Shown here: piece after piece, positions 18,148-28,200 of the stretch
How positions within the stretch are numbered: position 1 is the stretch's first letter
Layout of the letters: each line of letters starts with the position of its first letter
Assembly: GCF_014697025.1 (NCBI RefSeq)
Contig: NZ_JACJRC010000018.1
Span: forward strand, 50,529 to 114,528
Origin: Alkalinema sp. FACHB-956
Lineage (GTDB): Bacteria > Cyanobacteriota > Cyanobacteriia > Leptolyngbyales > Leptolyngbyaceae
Reading direction: 5' to 3'
DNA length: 64,000 nt
Position numbers and translations under genes: made by a program
The notes under the pieces: model-generated
What the model was told of the DNA's origin: nothing
What the model saw: only the letters and a program-made list of their open reading frames with translations
The model's database searches: none

Positions 18148-18348
18148 ATGATGCTTCCACCATACTTTCCTAAAATGCTTTATTTTTTACGAAACGAGAT
18201 GAGGTTATCCTCTGAAGCCATTCAATTAGGTCTGAAACAATCTGGCTCAGATTCAGGTATTCTACCGATCGTTCTTTGGCAGTATGGCCTAGTCACCTCA
18301 GAACAGCTTGATAAGATCTACGATTGGTTTGAAGTATACATTTATTAA
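18148..18348 (+). CDS. DUF2949 family protein
   Basis: 66 residues; two adjacent ATGs behind AAAAGGTACAGG. The pattern is that of the cyanobacterial DUF2949 family: a helix with LYFLRNEMRLSSEAIQLGL, then GILPIVLWQYGLVTSEQLDK and a final WFE. Members are short, soluble, helical proteins, widespread in cyanobacteria and without known function. The 14-bp repeat that follows begins inside the last two codons, so slippage there could alter the C-terminus. Confidence 0.85.
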   Translation: MMLPPYFPKMLYFLRNEMRLSSEAIQLGLKQSGSDSGILPIVLWQYGLVTSEQLDKIYDWFEVYIY

Positions 18349-18381
18349 ATTAGATTTATTAAATTAGATTTATTAAATTAA
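18342..18381. repeat. 14-bp tandem repeat (attaaattagattt), ~2.8 copies
   Basis: Starts inside the final codons of the DUF2949 gene and includes its TAA stop; units are nearly perfect. Confidence 0.85.
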
Positions 18382-18744
18382 GTCTTTCTTGAATCCTGTC
18401 ACAATTTTATAGCTTTTCCACCACTGTAAATACTCTAGAACCTTAATTAATCATCTATCTGCTTAAGCATAGGAAATCAGTTCTTAGCAAATATGGCTAG
18501 CTGATTTCAACGTGATAGCTGAAGTTTAATTGCAATATTTCCCTTACCATATTCCTCATCAAATCAGGCAGTCTAACGCAGTAATCTAGTCCAGTAAAAC
18601 TATCTAATCCAGTAAAGCTATCCAATCAAGTAAAGTAGTCTGAGATTTTCTTCAAAATTTTTCCCAATATAGCCCCCGCGTCCTATTTTCTCTCCAATCT
18701 ATATCCCCCTAGATTTCCCTAACATTTTTTGCCTTCTCAGAAAC
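18349..18744. other. Repeat-bearing intergenic region
   Basis: 396 bp without a gene. It contains the 14-bp array at its start, an 18-bp degenerate array (18571-18644) and AT-rich sequence; no open frame or RNA gene is convincing. Confidence 0.5.
18571..18644. repeat. ~18-bp degenerate tandem repeat
   Basis: About four units of the form tctaatccagtaaagcta, diverging stepwise. Confidence 0.8.
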
Positions 18745-19014
18745 ATGAAAGATTCTTTACAAGAAAATCTACTTGACCCTTCCTCCAGCCACTGTCCTTG
18801 CTGCTCTGATACCCTATTACGACATGCTCGCGGAAATGAACTGTATTGGCTATGCCGTCGTTGCCGCCAAGAAATGCCCAATCTTTTACATGTCCGTATT
18901 ACCCACTTTCATCAAGAGTCCCAGCCCAAAACCCCACACAATCGCCTAATCCAGCACTATCAGGTAGGCCGTTATGCCCAGCCGGACAGACCTCAACCCA
19001 TTCTCAACCAATAG
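18745..19014 (+). CDS. Small zinc-ribbon-like protein
   Basis: 89 residues. Four cysteines in two CxxC pairs (CPCCSDTLLRHARGNELYWLCRRC, residues about 17-40) form a treble-clef/zinc-ribbon-like unit followed by QEMP. This short motif recurs in small cyanobacterial proteins and at the ends of some signalling proteins. The tail is His/Gln/Pro-rich and looks disordered. The gene converges on the large hybrid kinase (9 nt between the ends). Metal binding is inferred from the cysteines; function unknown. No strong Shine-Dalgarno. Confidence 0.7.
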   Translation: MKDSLQENLLDPSSSHCPCCSDTLLRHARGNELYWLCRRCRQEMPNLLHVRITHFHQESQPKTPHNRLIQHYQVGRYAQPDRPQPILNQ

Positions 19015-19023
19015 CTCTTGGGA

Positions 19024-22000
19024 TTATAGATCGGAGTTTTGTTGGTCGGAATTTTGTGAGTTGGAGTTTTGGAGAAACTGACTTGCTTCGATCGTGAATT
19101 CGATGAGTTTATCAAGTTCTAAGATCTCAACCCAACTTCGAAGCTGATTAGCCAAAGGCAATTGAGTGGAAGAAATTTCATCTAGCAAATGGAGAATCAG
19201 CTCTTCATCCGCAATTCTAGCCGCTCGTTGTAATCGATTAACCCAATCAGGAGAGAGGTCTTGCCAATTGGTAAAGGCAACTTTTTCACCTACAATTATT
19301 TCAGAGGGCATTGCAGCGATCGGTTCCTCTTCATAGATATAGCAAACATCTAAATGCTCAGCCAGCTTGTTAAACAGAATTTCTTCTGTGATTGGTTTAC
19401 AAACTAAATCATCACAGCCTGAAGCCAAAATTGCAACCCGTTCATCTTCAAACGCACTCGCAGTCAATGCAAGAATTTTAGTTCTAACCAGGGAGGAATC
19501 ATTGCCCTGCTCAATTTCTAATGTGCGAATTCTTCGAGTGGCTTCATAGCCATCCATAGTTGGCATGCGTATATCCATCCACACTAAGTGGGGCTGCCAT
19601 TGTTGCCAAATCCCGATCGCCTCTTGTCCATTTTCAGCTTCTTGCACCTCAAATCCAACGCATTCTAGTAACTGCACTAAAAACTGACGGTTTTCACAAT
19701 TATCTTCCACAACCAACAATCGGTAAGTCCTCTGGCCTCCTTGTAATCCCGTTACACGACAGCGCGATCGTTGAGAAACAAAGTGGGTTGCCTGAACCGG
19801 GATTCCTGGAATTTCAAATTGAAAAACTGATCCCTGACCTAGCGTGCTATGGCAGGTTAATTCTCCCCCTAACAAGCGCACAAATTGACGACTGATCGGT
19901 AGCCCTAAACCAGTTCCTTCGAGAGATTTTTGGCCCGCCTGTGCTTGAACAAAAGGCTCAAATAAGGATTCCTGTTCCAAGGGAGCAATGCCAGGCCCAG
20001 TATCTTCCACGGCAAAGCGCAGAATAACCTCCGGCAGCATCGGCGACCCCATAGACGGGCCAGAAGAAGCGGAGAACAGCCGTTGAGCACCAGGCACTGG
20101 GGCCGCAGCCACTAATTGGACTTGCAAACGAACGTAGCCTTGCTGAGTAAATTTAATGGCATTACTCATTAGATTGATTAACACTTGGCGTAACTTGTTC
20201 TCATCGGTACAAATATATTGCGGCAGGTTTTCAGCATAACTCACGATGATCTGCAAACCTTTAGATTGAGATCTCAGATAAAACATCTCCTCTAAATTTT
20301 TCAGAAGCTGGTAAAGATCAAAATTTTGCGGCGTTAAAGTAACTCGTCCAGCTTCAATTTTAGACATCTCTAAAATGTCATTGATCAGGTTTAGTAAATG
20401 TTCCCCACTACGATTAATAATGCCAATTTGTTTCCGTTGTTCTAAGGTTAATATTTGACTACGGCTTAACAATTGACTAAACCCAAGAATAGCATTCAGT
20501 GGGGTACGGAGCTCATGGCTCATATTTGCTAAAAAGACACTTTTAGCACGATTAGCCGCTTCCGCAGCTTCCTTGGACAAACGGAGTTCAGTCGTCCGTT
20601 GCTCAACCCGATCCTCCAGCTCTAATTTAGCTTGCAGTAAAGCTGCTTCATTGGCCTTACGCTCATCAATATCGGTATGGGTTCCCATCATGCGTACAGG
20701 ATTGCCCTCCGCATCCCAAGCAACCAATTTCCCTAATGACAAAATCCATTTCCATTTCCCGGTTTTTGTACGCTGCCGAAATTCTAAAACATGCTCTGAT
20801 ACAAGCCCTTGGATATAGGCTTGATAAAGGGCCAGCCCTTTATCAAAATCTTCTGGATGGAGTCTTTCTAGCCATTGCGTACTAGTTTCCTGGAACTCAT
20901 CAGGGGCATACTCCAACATCGTGGCATATTCAGGGCTGACAATGACCTTGCCTGTTCGAAGATTAAGATCATAGAGCCCTTGCTTTGCAGCCATTAAAGC
21001 CAAACGTAGCCGTTCTTCACTATCTCGTAACGCTTCCTCCGCTTGCTTACGATCGGTAATATCTTGATAGGTTCCCAACAAACCAACGATTTCCCCCTGC
21101 AAGTTATACAACGGCAATTTATTGGTTTCAATCCAAATAAAAGACCCATCTGCACGCAATTGTGTTTCAATAATCCCTAGTTTTGCAACGCCCGAATTTA
21201 AGACCTCCCGATCGTCCACCCGATATAGCTCAGCATGGGTCTGCCCCCAAGGTAAATCAGCATCTGTTTTTCCAACAATCTCTGCCGGAGAGGCCAAACC
21301 AGCAGCCTCTGCTGATTTTTGATTACACCCTAAATAGACAGAATTACAATCTTTCCAAAAGACCACTAGAGGAAATGTATCAATTACAGTTTGTAGAAAA
21401 CGCTGAGATTCTTGGAGGGCAATTTCTGCCTGCTTGCGATCGGTAATATCCCGTTGCAATCCCACCATCCGGATCGGCTGACCCATGGAATTCCAACGAA
21501 CCACTTTGCCATAGGTTGCAATCCACCGCCATTCCCCCGTTTTCGAACGCGCACGATGTTCCACTCGATAGGGAATTTGATCTTGCAAATGGGCATGGAG
21601 TTGCATCATCACGCGATCTTTATCATCCGGATGCAGCATTTTTGCCCAAGTTTCTACGTGACCTGGTAATTCATCAGCCTCATAGCCCAACATCCCCAGC
21701 CAGCGAGGACTGAAATAAGCCTGCCCCGTTGCGACATCCCAATCCCACAAGCCATCCCCCGATCCCTCCAGCGCCAACTGCAACTGTTCTTGGCTAAAGC
21801 GCATGGATTCTTCTATCTGTTTGCGATCGGTAATATCAACCGCCACACCAATCATTCTTGCACTTTCGTTATCTTCGGGCGGAAGGACTTTCCCTCGAAC
21901 TGCCACCCATCGCAGTTCTCCATCCTTACGATTAATCCGATATTCAACATTGTAGGGTGTACCTGTGGTGAAGCTGTGGCTGAGCGCTTGAAACACCCGT

Positions 22001-24360
22001 TCCTGATCTTCCTGATACACAAGCTGGAGGAAAGCTTCACGATCGCCGGGAAAGGTTCCTGGTTCATAGCCAAAAATAGCTTCTGTTTTTTCTGACCAAA
22101 TCCCAGTTTCAAAATTGGCTTCCCAAGTCCCCATTTCAGCCGCTTCCAACGCTAGTTGTAACCGTAATCTTTCTGCGCGAAGGGCTTGTTCCGCTTGCTT
22201 ACGATCGGTCACATTGCGTAAAACCGCAACACCACCAATGAGCACATGATGGCTATCGTATAAAGGACGAGCAGTCACTTCAATATAGATCCCTTCTGGA
22301 TGGAAAATATTACGGAGAACCATTTCCGCTTGATCGATGGATTCTCCTTGCATTGCACGCATCAAAGGGAGTTGATCCGCAGCACAGGGAATACCCCCTG
22401 GTAAATAAATGCCCCAAAAATTTTGTAATGCATCGGAAGTAATTGAAACCCCTAACCCTGGAATATTTTCGGCAGCAGGGTTATGTAAAATAATTTCTCC
22501 ACTCGTATTGGCAACTAATACCCCATCTCCAATACTATTCAAGATAATTTGTAATAGTTGAGTTTGTTGTTGTAATTCTTGAGTTCGCTGTTGTACCCGT
22601 TGTTCTAACTCTTGATTGATCTGTTGTAGGATTTGTTCTGAGCGTTTGCGTTCAGTAATATCCATCGCAATTCCTACGGTTCCGATCGACTCCCCATAGT
22701 CATCAAACACAGGGGTTTTAATCGTTTCAATCCATCTTGTGGTGCCATTAGGGTTGACCCAAAATTCCTCAACCCGCTTTTGGTGGCCGGACTCCATGAC
22801 TTCACGATCGTCCTGCTGATAGGATTTCGCCAAATCCTGGGGCCAAATATCCCCATCCGTGAGACCCACTAATTGCGAAGGATGATAGCCACAGGCTTGT
22901 CCAAAGGGCTCATTCACAGATAGAAAATGGCCTTCTCGATCCTTGAGCCATGCCATATGGGGAATATTATTAAGCAAAGAAATGACCTGTTGCTGACGGA
23001 ATTTAGCCGCTTCTTCTGCTCGCTTGCGATCGCTAATATCACGGTGGGTTCCCGTCATCCGCAAAGGTTTACCCGTATCGTCGCGAACCACAACCTTGCC
23101 GTAGTTGGTAATCCATTTCCATGCACCGGACTTACACAGCATCCGGTAGTCAAAGGCATAGGGTTGTGAACCATCTTGTAAATGGGCTTGCAAAATTTCG
23201 ATGACCCAAGGTCGATCGCCAGGATGCATTAACTGGTGCCAAGTTTGGACATTGCTCGGTAGTTCATCCACCCCATAACCCAACATTTCCCACCAACGTG
23301 GACTCAAATACATTTCATCAGTGATCAGGTTCCAATCCCATAACCCATCCCCTGATCCTTCTAACGCCAGTTGTAAACGTTCCTCGCTAACCCGTAGCGC
23401 TTCTTCAACTTGCTTCAGTTCCGTAATATCTGTCAAGGTTCCCATATAGCCACTGACATTGCCTTGAGCGTCTCTTTCGGGTTGGACTTGACAATAGACC
23501 CACTTAATTTGACCATCGGGCAATTGTAGACAACTTTCAATGTCGTGATGAGCCTGTTCTTGGATGACGTAATCCCAGGATTGGACAAGGCGATCGCGCC
23601 AATCTGGGTGGATAGCCTGTAGCCAATTCATCCCCGTACCTTGTTCGCGCGACAGGCCAGTCATTTCAAACCAGCGATCGTTGCCATAGACCATTTCACC
23701 CTGCGCATTATTCCGGAAAATTCCAACGGGCGAAGCTTCAGCAAGGGTGGTATAACGCTGTTCACTTTCTCGGTACAAGGCTTCTGCTTGTTGACGATCG
23801 CTGATCAGCGCTTCATTCTGGGCCTCCAGATCTCGAATTGTTGCCTGGAGAGTGGCTTGCTGTTGTCCCCATGGCTGTTCTTGCTTATATTGCTGTTCTT
23901 GCTCATATTGCTGTTCTTGCTTATATTGCTGTTCTTGCCCATGCCGTTCTTGCCCATGCTGTTCTTGCCTATAGCGTTGCAACGCATCCGTCACGATCGT
24001 TTGGAGATCAGCCGCACTCCAAGGTTGGGCAATCAAGCGATAGAAATTTCCTCGATTAATCACATTGACCAAATCCTGGGTCTGGACTACCCCAACCAGC
24101 AACACCTTGACGATCTGCGGATGCTCGGCATGAAGTTGAGCCAACAGATCCTCCCCTGCACCTCCTAATAGCCCACAATCAGCAATCACCAAGGGCACCT
24201 CAATCCCTTGAGCCAACAGATCCTCCACCACGGTCAGGGCTTGGCGGGAACTTGTCGCCAGTTCGATCGCATAATTAGGAAACTGCGTTGATAACTGAGC
24301 ATTTAAGGTGAGGAGAATACTTTGCTCATCATGAACACAGAGGATGGTGGGACGACTCAT
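19024..24360 (-). CDS. REC-PAS(x8)-histidine kinase-REC hybrid sensor kinase
   Basis: About 1778 residues from the ATG at 24360; a GTG at 24420 would add 20 residues. Order: receiver (about 5-125), a Gln-rich repeat linker ([14 protein letters not shown], about 135-170), eight PAS/PAC units each closing with a DITDRK-type motif, a coiled coil, HisKA with His1282 in [14 protein letters not shown], an HATPase with DTGPGI and GTGLGLPIS, a second receiver with [13 protein letters not shown], and a C-terminal helical stretch ([20 protein letters not shown]) typical of such hybrids. No membrane helix, so it is cytoplasmic; PAS units may sense redox or ligands. PAS2 and PAS6 (both [15 protein letters not shown]) look like a duplication. 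The two genes upstream are also two-component genes in the same direction. Confidence 0.92.
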   Translation of the reverse strand: MSRPTILCVHDEQSILLTLNAQLSTQFPNYAIELATSSRQALTVVEDLLAQGIEVPLVIADCGLLGGAGEDLLAQLHAEHPQIVKVLLVGVVQTQDLVNVINRGNFYRLIAQPWSAADLQTIVTDALQRYRQEQHGQERHGQEQQYKQEQQYEQEQQYKQEQPWGQQQATLQATIRDLEAQNEALISDRQQAEALYRESEQRYTTLAEASPVGIFRNNAQGEMVYGNDRWFEMTGLSREQGTGMNWLQAIHPDWRDRLVQSWDYVIQEQAHHDIESCLQLPDGQIKWVYCQVQPERDAQGNVSGYMGTLTDITELKQVEEALRVSEERLQLALEGSGDGLWDWNLITDEMYLSPRWWEMLGYGVDELPSNVQTWHQLMHPGDRPWVIEILQAHLQDGSQPYAFDYRMLCKSGAWKWITNYGKVVVRDDTGKPLRMTGTHRDISDRKRAEEAAKFRQQQVISLLNNIPHMAWLKDREGHFLSVNEPFGQACGYHPSQLVGLTDGDIWPQDLAKSYQQDDREVMESGHQKRVEEFWVNPNGTTRWIETIKTPVFDDYGESIGTVGIAMDITERKRSEQILQQINQELEQRVQQRTQELQQQTQLLQIILNSIGDGVLVANTSGEIILHNPAAENIPGLGVSITSDALQNFWGIYLPGGIPCAADQLPLMRAMQGESIDQAEMVLRNIFHPEGIYIEVTARPLYDSHHVLIGGVAVLRNVTDRKQAEQALRAERLRLQLALEAAEMGTWEANFETGIWSEKTEAIFGYEPGTFPGDREAFLQLVYQEDQERVFQALSHSFTTGTPYNVEYRINRKDGELRWVAVRGKVLPPEDNESARMIGVAVDITDRKQIEESMRFSQEQLQLALEGSGDGLWDWDVATGQAYFSPRWLGMLGYEADELPGHVETWAKMLHPDDKDRVMMQLHAHLQDQIPYRVEHRARSKTGEWRWIATYGKVVRWNSMGQPIRMVGLQRDITDRKQAEIALQESQRFLQTVIDTFPLVVFWKDCNSVYLGCNQKSAEAAGLASPAEIVGKTDADLPWGQTHAELYRVDDREVLNSGVAKLGIIETQLRADGSFIWIETNKLPLYNLQGEIVGLLGTYQDITDRKQAEEALRDSEERLRLALMAAKQGLYDLNLRTGKVIVSPEYATMLEYAPDEFQETSTQWLERLHPEDFDKGLALYQAYIQGLVSEHVLEFRQRTKTGKWKWILSLGKLVAWDAEGNPVRMMGTHTDIDERKANEAALLQAKLELEDRVEQRTTELRLSKEAAEAANRAKSVFLANMSHELRTPLNAILGFSQLLSRSQILTLEQRKQIGIINRSGEHLLNLINDILEMSKIEAGRVTLTPQNFDLYQLLKNLEEMFYLRSQSKGLQIIVSYAENLPQYICTDENKLRQVLINLMSNAIKFTQQGYVRLQVQLVAAAPVPGAQRLFSASSGPSMGSPMLPEVILRFAVEDTGPGIAPLEQESLFEPFVQAQAGQKSLEGTGLGLPISRQFVRLLGGELTCHSTLGQGSVFQFEIPGIPVQATHFVSQRSRCRVTGLQGGQRTYRLLVVEDNCENRQFLVQLLECVGFEVQEAENGQEAIGIWQQWQPHLVWMDIRMPTMDGYEATRRIRTLEIEQGNDSSLVRTKILALTASAFEDERVAILASGCDDLVCKPITEEILFNKLAEHLDVCYIYEEEPIAAMPSEIIVGEKVAFTNWQDLSPDWVNRLQRAARIADEELILHLLDEISSTQLPLANQLRSWVEILELDKLIEFTIEASQFLQNSNSQNSDQQNSDL
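23875..23975. repeat. 18-bp in-frame coding repeat
   Basis: At least four 18-bp units (ctgttcttgcttatattg and variants), then shorter degenerate ones, coding the EQQYKQ-type linker of the hybrid kinase on the minus strand. Confidence 0.85.
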
Positions 24361-24427
24361 AGATGACTCAACTAGATTGAGCGAAGCGATATTCCACTCA
24401 ACTATATCTGGAGACGTCACCTATCGT

Positions 24428-25378
24428 CTAAGGCTGTTGTATCGCATTAAACAAGACATAGCAGCCCTTTCCCTGGGCTTTCGCTGAATACATCGCAAGA
24501 TCGGCTTCTCTGAGCAAATCTTCTGGGGGCTGGTCAGTTAACTTGCCGATCGTAATGCCGATACTGGCCCCAATCACAATTTGCACGCCTCCCAGCTCAA
24601 ACGGCTTTTTCAATTGGGCTTGGATGCGCTCCACTACCGCGATCGCCACTGTGCCATCCACAATACTGGAGAGCACAATAACAAATTCATCACCGCCGAG
24701 GCGTGCAACCAGATCGCCCTCCCTCAAACAGGGGACTAATCGCTGGGCAACCTGCTTCAACAGTTCGTCGCCTATCAAATGACCTAACTCATCGTTGACC
24801 TGCTTAAATCCATCGAGGTCAATAAATAGGACGGCTGTCGTGTGCTCCATGGGCAGCTTAGGCTGATCAAAGAGGTGATTGAGATGATGGCACAGCCCTC
24901 GGCGATTGGGCAGCCCCGTCAAAGTGTCATGAAAGGCTGCTTCTAGTAAGGCTTCCTGGAATTGTTGGGCTTGAATTTTTTGATGTCTGAGTCTTTGCAC
25001 AGACTCGATCGTTTTTTCGATCGTTTGTTTGAGATCGTGAAAGTCGATCGGTTTCGTTAAAAAGTCAAAGGCCCCTGCGTTCATGGCTTGCCGAATCCGA
25101 GCCATATCATTATAGGCAGAGATAACCACAACCTTGAGGGTATCATTAACCTTCGGCAAATGCTGCATCAAGGTGAAGCCATCCATTTCCGGCATATTGA
25201 GATCCGTTAACACCATATCAATTTGCCGATCGTGCTGTAACCGATGGAGCGCCTCAATCCCATTCGCAGCAAAGATAAAATCCATCGTCTTTGCTGTGAT
25301 CTGCTTCCTGAAACGCTGCTTAATCAAGCGTTCTAGCTCTAGTTCGTCATCTACGACTAGGATTCTCACAGGTGTCAT
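24428..25378 (-). CDS. REC-GGDEF response regulator (diguanylate cyclase)
   Basis: 316 residues. Receiver (1-125) with the acidic pocket VVDDE and phospho-acceptor Asp59 in VLTDLNMPEMDG; a helical linker; GGDEF domain (about 150-312) with intact GGDEF and the RxxD inhibitory site (REGD) five residues before it. It should make cyclic di-GMP on phosphorylation and be feedback-inhibited. It lies 78 nt after the REC-kinase gene and just before the hybrid kinase, so the three likely form one signalling unit. Start ATG at 25378. Confidence 0.92.
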   Translation of the reverse strand: MTPVRILVVDDELELERLIKQRFRKQITAKTMDFIFAANGIEALHRLQHDRQIDMVLTDLNMPEMDGFTLMQHLPKVNDTLKVVVISAYNDMARIRQAMNAGAFDFLTKPIDFHDLKQTIEKTIESVQRLRHQKIQAQQFQEALLEAAFHDTLTGLPNRRGLCHHLNHLFDQPKLPMEHTTAVLFIDLDGFKQVNDELGHLIGDELLKQVAQRLVPCLREGDLVARLGGDEFVIVLSSIVDGTVAIAVVERIQAQLKKPFELGGVQIVIGASIGITIGKLTDQPPEDLLREADLAMYSAKAQGKGCYVLFNAIQQP

Positions 25379-25456
25379 TTTTCTCTGTGTTCAGTTAAAT
25401 AGATCAAATCAGTACTCGCGATCGGTTCAGTACGCCATTTAGGGTAGTCAACGGAA

Positions 25457-26743
25457 TTACCCAGAAATCGGTAACGTCACCACAAACGTGGTATGCATTC
25501 CTGGCTCTGTATCTAGCTTGAGCATGCCATTATGTTGCCTGACGATAATTTCATAGGCCATGGAGAGCCCTAAGCCCGTCCCTTCTCCCGTCGGCTTCGT
25601 GGTAAAAAACGGCTCAAAAATCTTACCCTGGTAGTCCGGCTGAATTCCGATACCGTTGTCTTGAATGCAAATCTGGACACTATTTTCCAATTGCTGAGTT
25701 GTTAACAGCAGCATTGGAACAAAATCTTTTCCTACAAGTTTTTGTTTGCTTTGTATTGCATAGAACGCATTATCAATCAGGTTGATAAATGCACGGCACA
25801 ACTCACTGGGTAACAGTTTGAGTTGTCCAATGTTCGAGCCATAATTACGGTGGATGGTAATGTTAAATCCTACATTCTGAGCACGTTTGCTATGGTAAGT
25901 TAAGTCCACTGCTTCATCTAATAAACCGTTCAAATCGGTCAACTGAGGTAGACTATTTTCCATCCGAGCATGCTGCATCATGCTACTAATAATCTGTTCC
26001 GCCCGCTGCCCGTGGAGGTGAATGGTGCCTGAATTGGTTTTGAGATCGAGCATCAATTCTCGGATTGCTGCCTGAATCTCTGGTTCCAGTTTGGAGGTGT
26101 AGGGTTCTATTAAGTCCCGCAGCTCATCTAACAATTCGATCGAACCCTCAGCATAGTTATTCACAAAATTCAGAGGATTGCGCAGTTCGTGGGCAATGCC
26201 AGCGGTGAGCGTCCCCAGAGCCGCCAACTTCTCGTGGGCAATCATTTGTTGTTGAGTGGTTTTCAAATCCTCCAAGGCTTGTTTTAAAGCGACTTCAACC
26301 GTTTTTCGGTGTTCGATTTCCTCTGCAAGCTGAATATTTTGTGCTCTGAGGGTTTGGGTCAGGTTTTGAATGCGCAGATGGGTTTTGACCCGGGCAATCA
26401 CTTCTTCTTTCTGAAAAGGTTTGGTAATATAGTCAACACCTCCCAACTCCAAGGCCTTCACCTTATCCTCGGTATCACTCAAGGCGCTCAAGAAAATGAT
26501 GGGAATCTCCTGAGTTCGGGGATTGGCTTTTAATTGTTGGCAAGTCTCATATCCATCCATTCCTGGCATCATGATATCCAACAGGATCAGGTCAGGAGGA
26601 TCCAACTGGGCTGAGTCTAGGGCATGGGATCCACTCAAAACTTTGCGGGATTTATACCCCTCACTCCCTAAAATTTCCGACAATAGCCGCACATTGTCTG
26701 CTTTGTCATCAACAATTAGAATATCGGCTCGATCAACCATCAT
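25457..26743 (-). CDS. REC-histidine kinase
   Basis: 428 residues from the ATG at 26743 (a TTG at 26785 is a weaker start). Receiver (about 5-125) with LILLDIMMPGMDGYE, a helical linker (RIQNLTQTLRAQNIQLAEEI), HisKA-type domain with His in TAGIAHELRNPLNFVNN, and an HATPase with DNGIGI and GTGLGLSMAYE. This REC-first, kinase-last layout without a transmembrane sensor is common in cyanobacterial phosphorelays. First gene of the three-gene signalling run, and likely partner of the GGDEF protein encoded next. Confidence 0.92.
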   Translation of the reverse strand: MMVDRADILIVDDKADNVRLLSEILGSEGYKSRKVLSGSHALDSAQLDPPDLILLDIMMPGMDGYETCQQLKANPRTQEIPIIFLSALSDTEDKVKALELGGVDYITKPFQKEEVIARVKTHLRIQNLTQTLRAQNIQLAEEIEHRKTVEVALKQALEDLKTTQQQMIAHEKLAALGTLTAGIAHELRNPLNFVNNYAEGSIELLDELRDLIEPYTSKLEPEIQAAIRELMLDLKTNSGTIHLHGQRAEQIISSMMQHARMENSLPQLTDLNGLLDEAVDLTYHSKRAQNVGFNITIHRNYGSNIGQLKLLPSELCRAFINLIDNAFYAIQSKQKLVGKDFVPMLLLTTQQLENSVQICIQDNGIGIQPDYQGKIFEPFFTTKPTGEGTGLGLSMAYEIIVRQHNGMLKLDTEPGMHTTFVVTLPISG

Positions 26744-26818
26744 TTGTCTCTGATCATAATTTATTCCGATTAGATTAATCCACAATTTAACGTAAGGGTG
26801 AACAAGCGTTAAGACAAG

Positions 26819-26971
26819 ATGGATGTGCTATCGGGTGGACGGCAAGAAATCTTGGTGGATCGCGATCGATCTGCAATGCTACCCTCCTTCCAGTGTATCA
26901 GCCGGTTGCTGGAGAATGGCAAGATGTCACTGTTCAACGGAGGCATTTCAGAGCGTCGTTACCACATTTAG
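26819..26971 (+). CDS. Possible 50-aa ORF, unrecognised
   Basis: An ATG frame of 50 codons starting MDVLSGGRQEILVDRD and ending SERRYHI. No Shine-Dalgarno, no recognisable domain, no membrane segment. It could be chance or a gene fragment; listed only because the intergenic region is otherwise empty. Confidence 0.15.
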   Translation: MDVLSGGRQEILVDRDRSAMLPSFQCISRLLENGKMSLFNGGISERRYHI

Positions 26972-27175
26972 TGATTACTAGATTTTTTCAATACTATATT
27001 TAGTGCTAATTAGCTTTGAGGATGCACCCTTGTGAGCATTCAATCCAACAGCAGGATCCGAGGTTTCACGCTCTATTCCCTGTTTATACGCTCAATAACG
27101 CGCTAAATTAACTATCGAAGTTCTCTTTTTTGATTTTCCCAAAAATAATTGAACTTTAGAGGAAATGCGATCAAT

Positions 27176-27270
27176 AGATGCAATCTATACCAATAATGCA
27201 ATCTAGATTAATCCTGTAATCTAGATCAATAATATAATCTACAATATGTGTTCGATAATATGTGCTCAAT
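27176..27270. repeat. Degenerate ~18-bp AT-rich repeat
   Basis: Successive variants of caatctagatcaataatg, then two variants of aatatgtgctcaat. Same style as the arrays at 18028 and 18571. Confidence 0.7.
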
Positions 27271-27468
27271 CAATTCTTTTCGTATTATCACTCGTAATTG
27301 TCAATTCATTATATTCACTGTCTGCTTAAGGCGAGGCTAAGTCAACAGTCCCTGACGCTGTATTATGCGTTAATGAGTTTTGATCAAGGATGATCCGAAC
27401 ACTGACAGTCAACGCTTGACAGCCAATACTTGAGTAGATCGTTCAACATTATACAGGAAGGTTGTGGC

Positions 27469-28116
27469 ATGCATTCCGGCCCCGATCCCAATCAAAGTCA
27501 CCCCATCGCGGCTCATCCTAGGGTCTGTTTCATTAAAAATTGTCTGACCGCGCCCAACATCATTGTAGGTGATTATTCATACTACGATGACCCCAGCGAT
27601 CCCGAAGGATTTGAACGCAATGTTCTCTATAACTATGGTGTAGATCGACTCATCATTGGTAAATTTTGCGCGATCGCGACGGGCGTGAAATTTATTATGA
27701 ATGGAGCCAACCATAAATTGGACAGCATTTCTACCTATCCATTTCCGATTTTTGGACAGGGCTGGGAACTCTACCTTGACCAGATGTTAAATCTGCCGAG
27801 TCGGGGCGACACGGTAATTGGTAATGATGTTTGGATTGGGTATGAGTCGGTGATTATGCCGGGAGTGCAGATTGGAGATGGAGCGGTGATTGCAGCGAAA
27901 TCGGTGGTCGTCAAAGAGGTTCCCCCCTATACGATCGTGGGCGGAAATCCAGCGCGTCCCATTCGCCAGCGATTTAGTGAGGCAGAGGTGGCAAAACTGC
28001 TGGAAATTCGTTGGTGGGATTGGGACATTGAGACGATCACCCAAGCCCTACCCCTCTTACTGTCCCAGCAAATTGACGCACTTTATACGATCGCCCAGGC
28101 ACGTCAGACTCCCTGA
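27469..28116 (+). CDS. Xenobiotic-type (Vat/CatB-like) hexapeptide O-acetyltransferase
   Basis: 215 residues from the ATG at 27469, chosen because AGGAAGG lies 5 nt upstream; a TTG at 27430 is less likely. Left-handed beta-helix repeats are visible (GDTVIGNDVWIGYESVIMPG, GDGAVIAAKSVVVKEVPPY), with the family motif FIMNGANHKLDSISTYPF, whose His is the expected catalytic base, and the TIVGGNPARPIR end. Members transfer acetyl from acetyl-CoA to chloramphenicol, streptogramin A or, often, unknown hydroxyl acceptors, so resistance should not be assumed. No mobile element or resistance neighbour is present. Confidence 0.9.
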   Translation: MHSGPDPNQSHPIAAHPRVCFIKNCLTAPNIIVGDYSYYDDPSDPEGFERNVLYNYGVDRLIIGKFCAIATGVKFIMNGANHKLDSISTYPFPIFGQGWELYLDQMLNLPSRGDTVIGNDVWIGYESVIMPGVQIGDGAVIAAKSVVVKEVPPYTIVGGNPARPIRQRFSEAEVAKLLEIRWWDWDIETITQALPLLLSQQIDALYTIAQARQTP

Positions 28117-28140
28117 TAATCCGTGTATTATCACAATGGT

Positions 28141-28196
28141 TTTGTAAGCACGGTATTGTAAGCACGGTATTGTCAGAACAGTATTGTCAGCACGGT
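28141..28196. repeat. 14-bp tandem repeat, 4 copies
   Basis: Four contiguous 14-bp units (attgtaagcacggt and variants) ending 4 bp before the photolyase ATG, so they replace the usual ribosome-site region. Confidence 0.9.
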
Positions 28197-28200
28197 TGAT

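Larger units (their letters stand above)
26744..27468. other. Long intergenic region between divergent units
   Basis: 725 bp between the REC-kinase (minus) and acetyltransferase (plus). It is AT-rich in its second half and carries a degenerate repeat block (27176-27270). A 50-codon frame lies at 26819-26971. Promoters for both flanking units should be here, but none can be assigned safely. Confidence 0.5.

Noticed and set aside
27469..28116. Antibiotic resistance island
   Set aside because: The acetyltransferase family has many non-resistance members, and no integron, IS or plasmid feature surrounds it.
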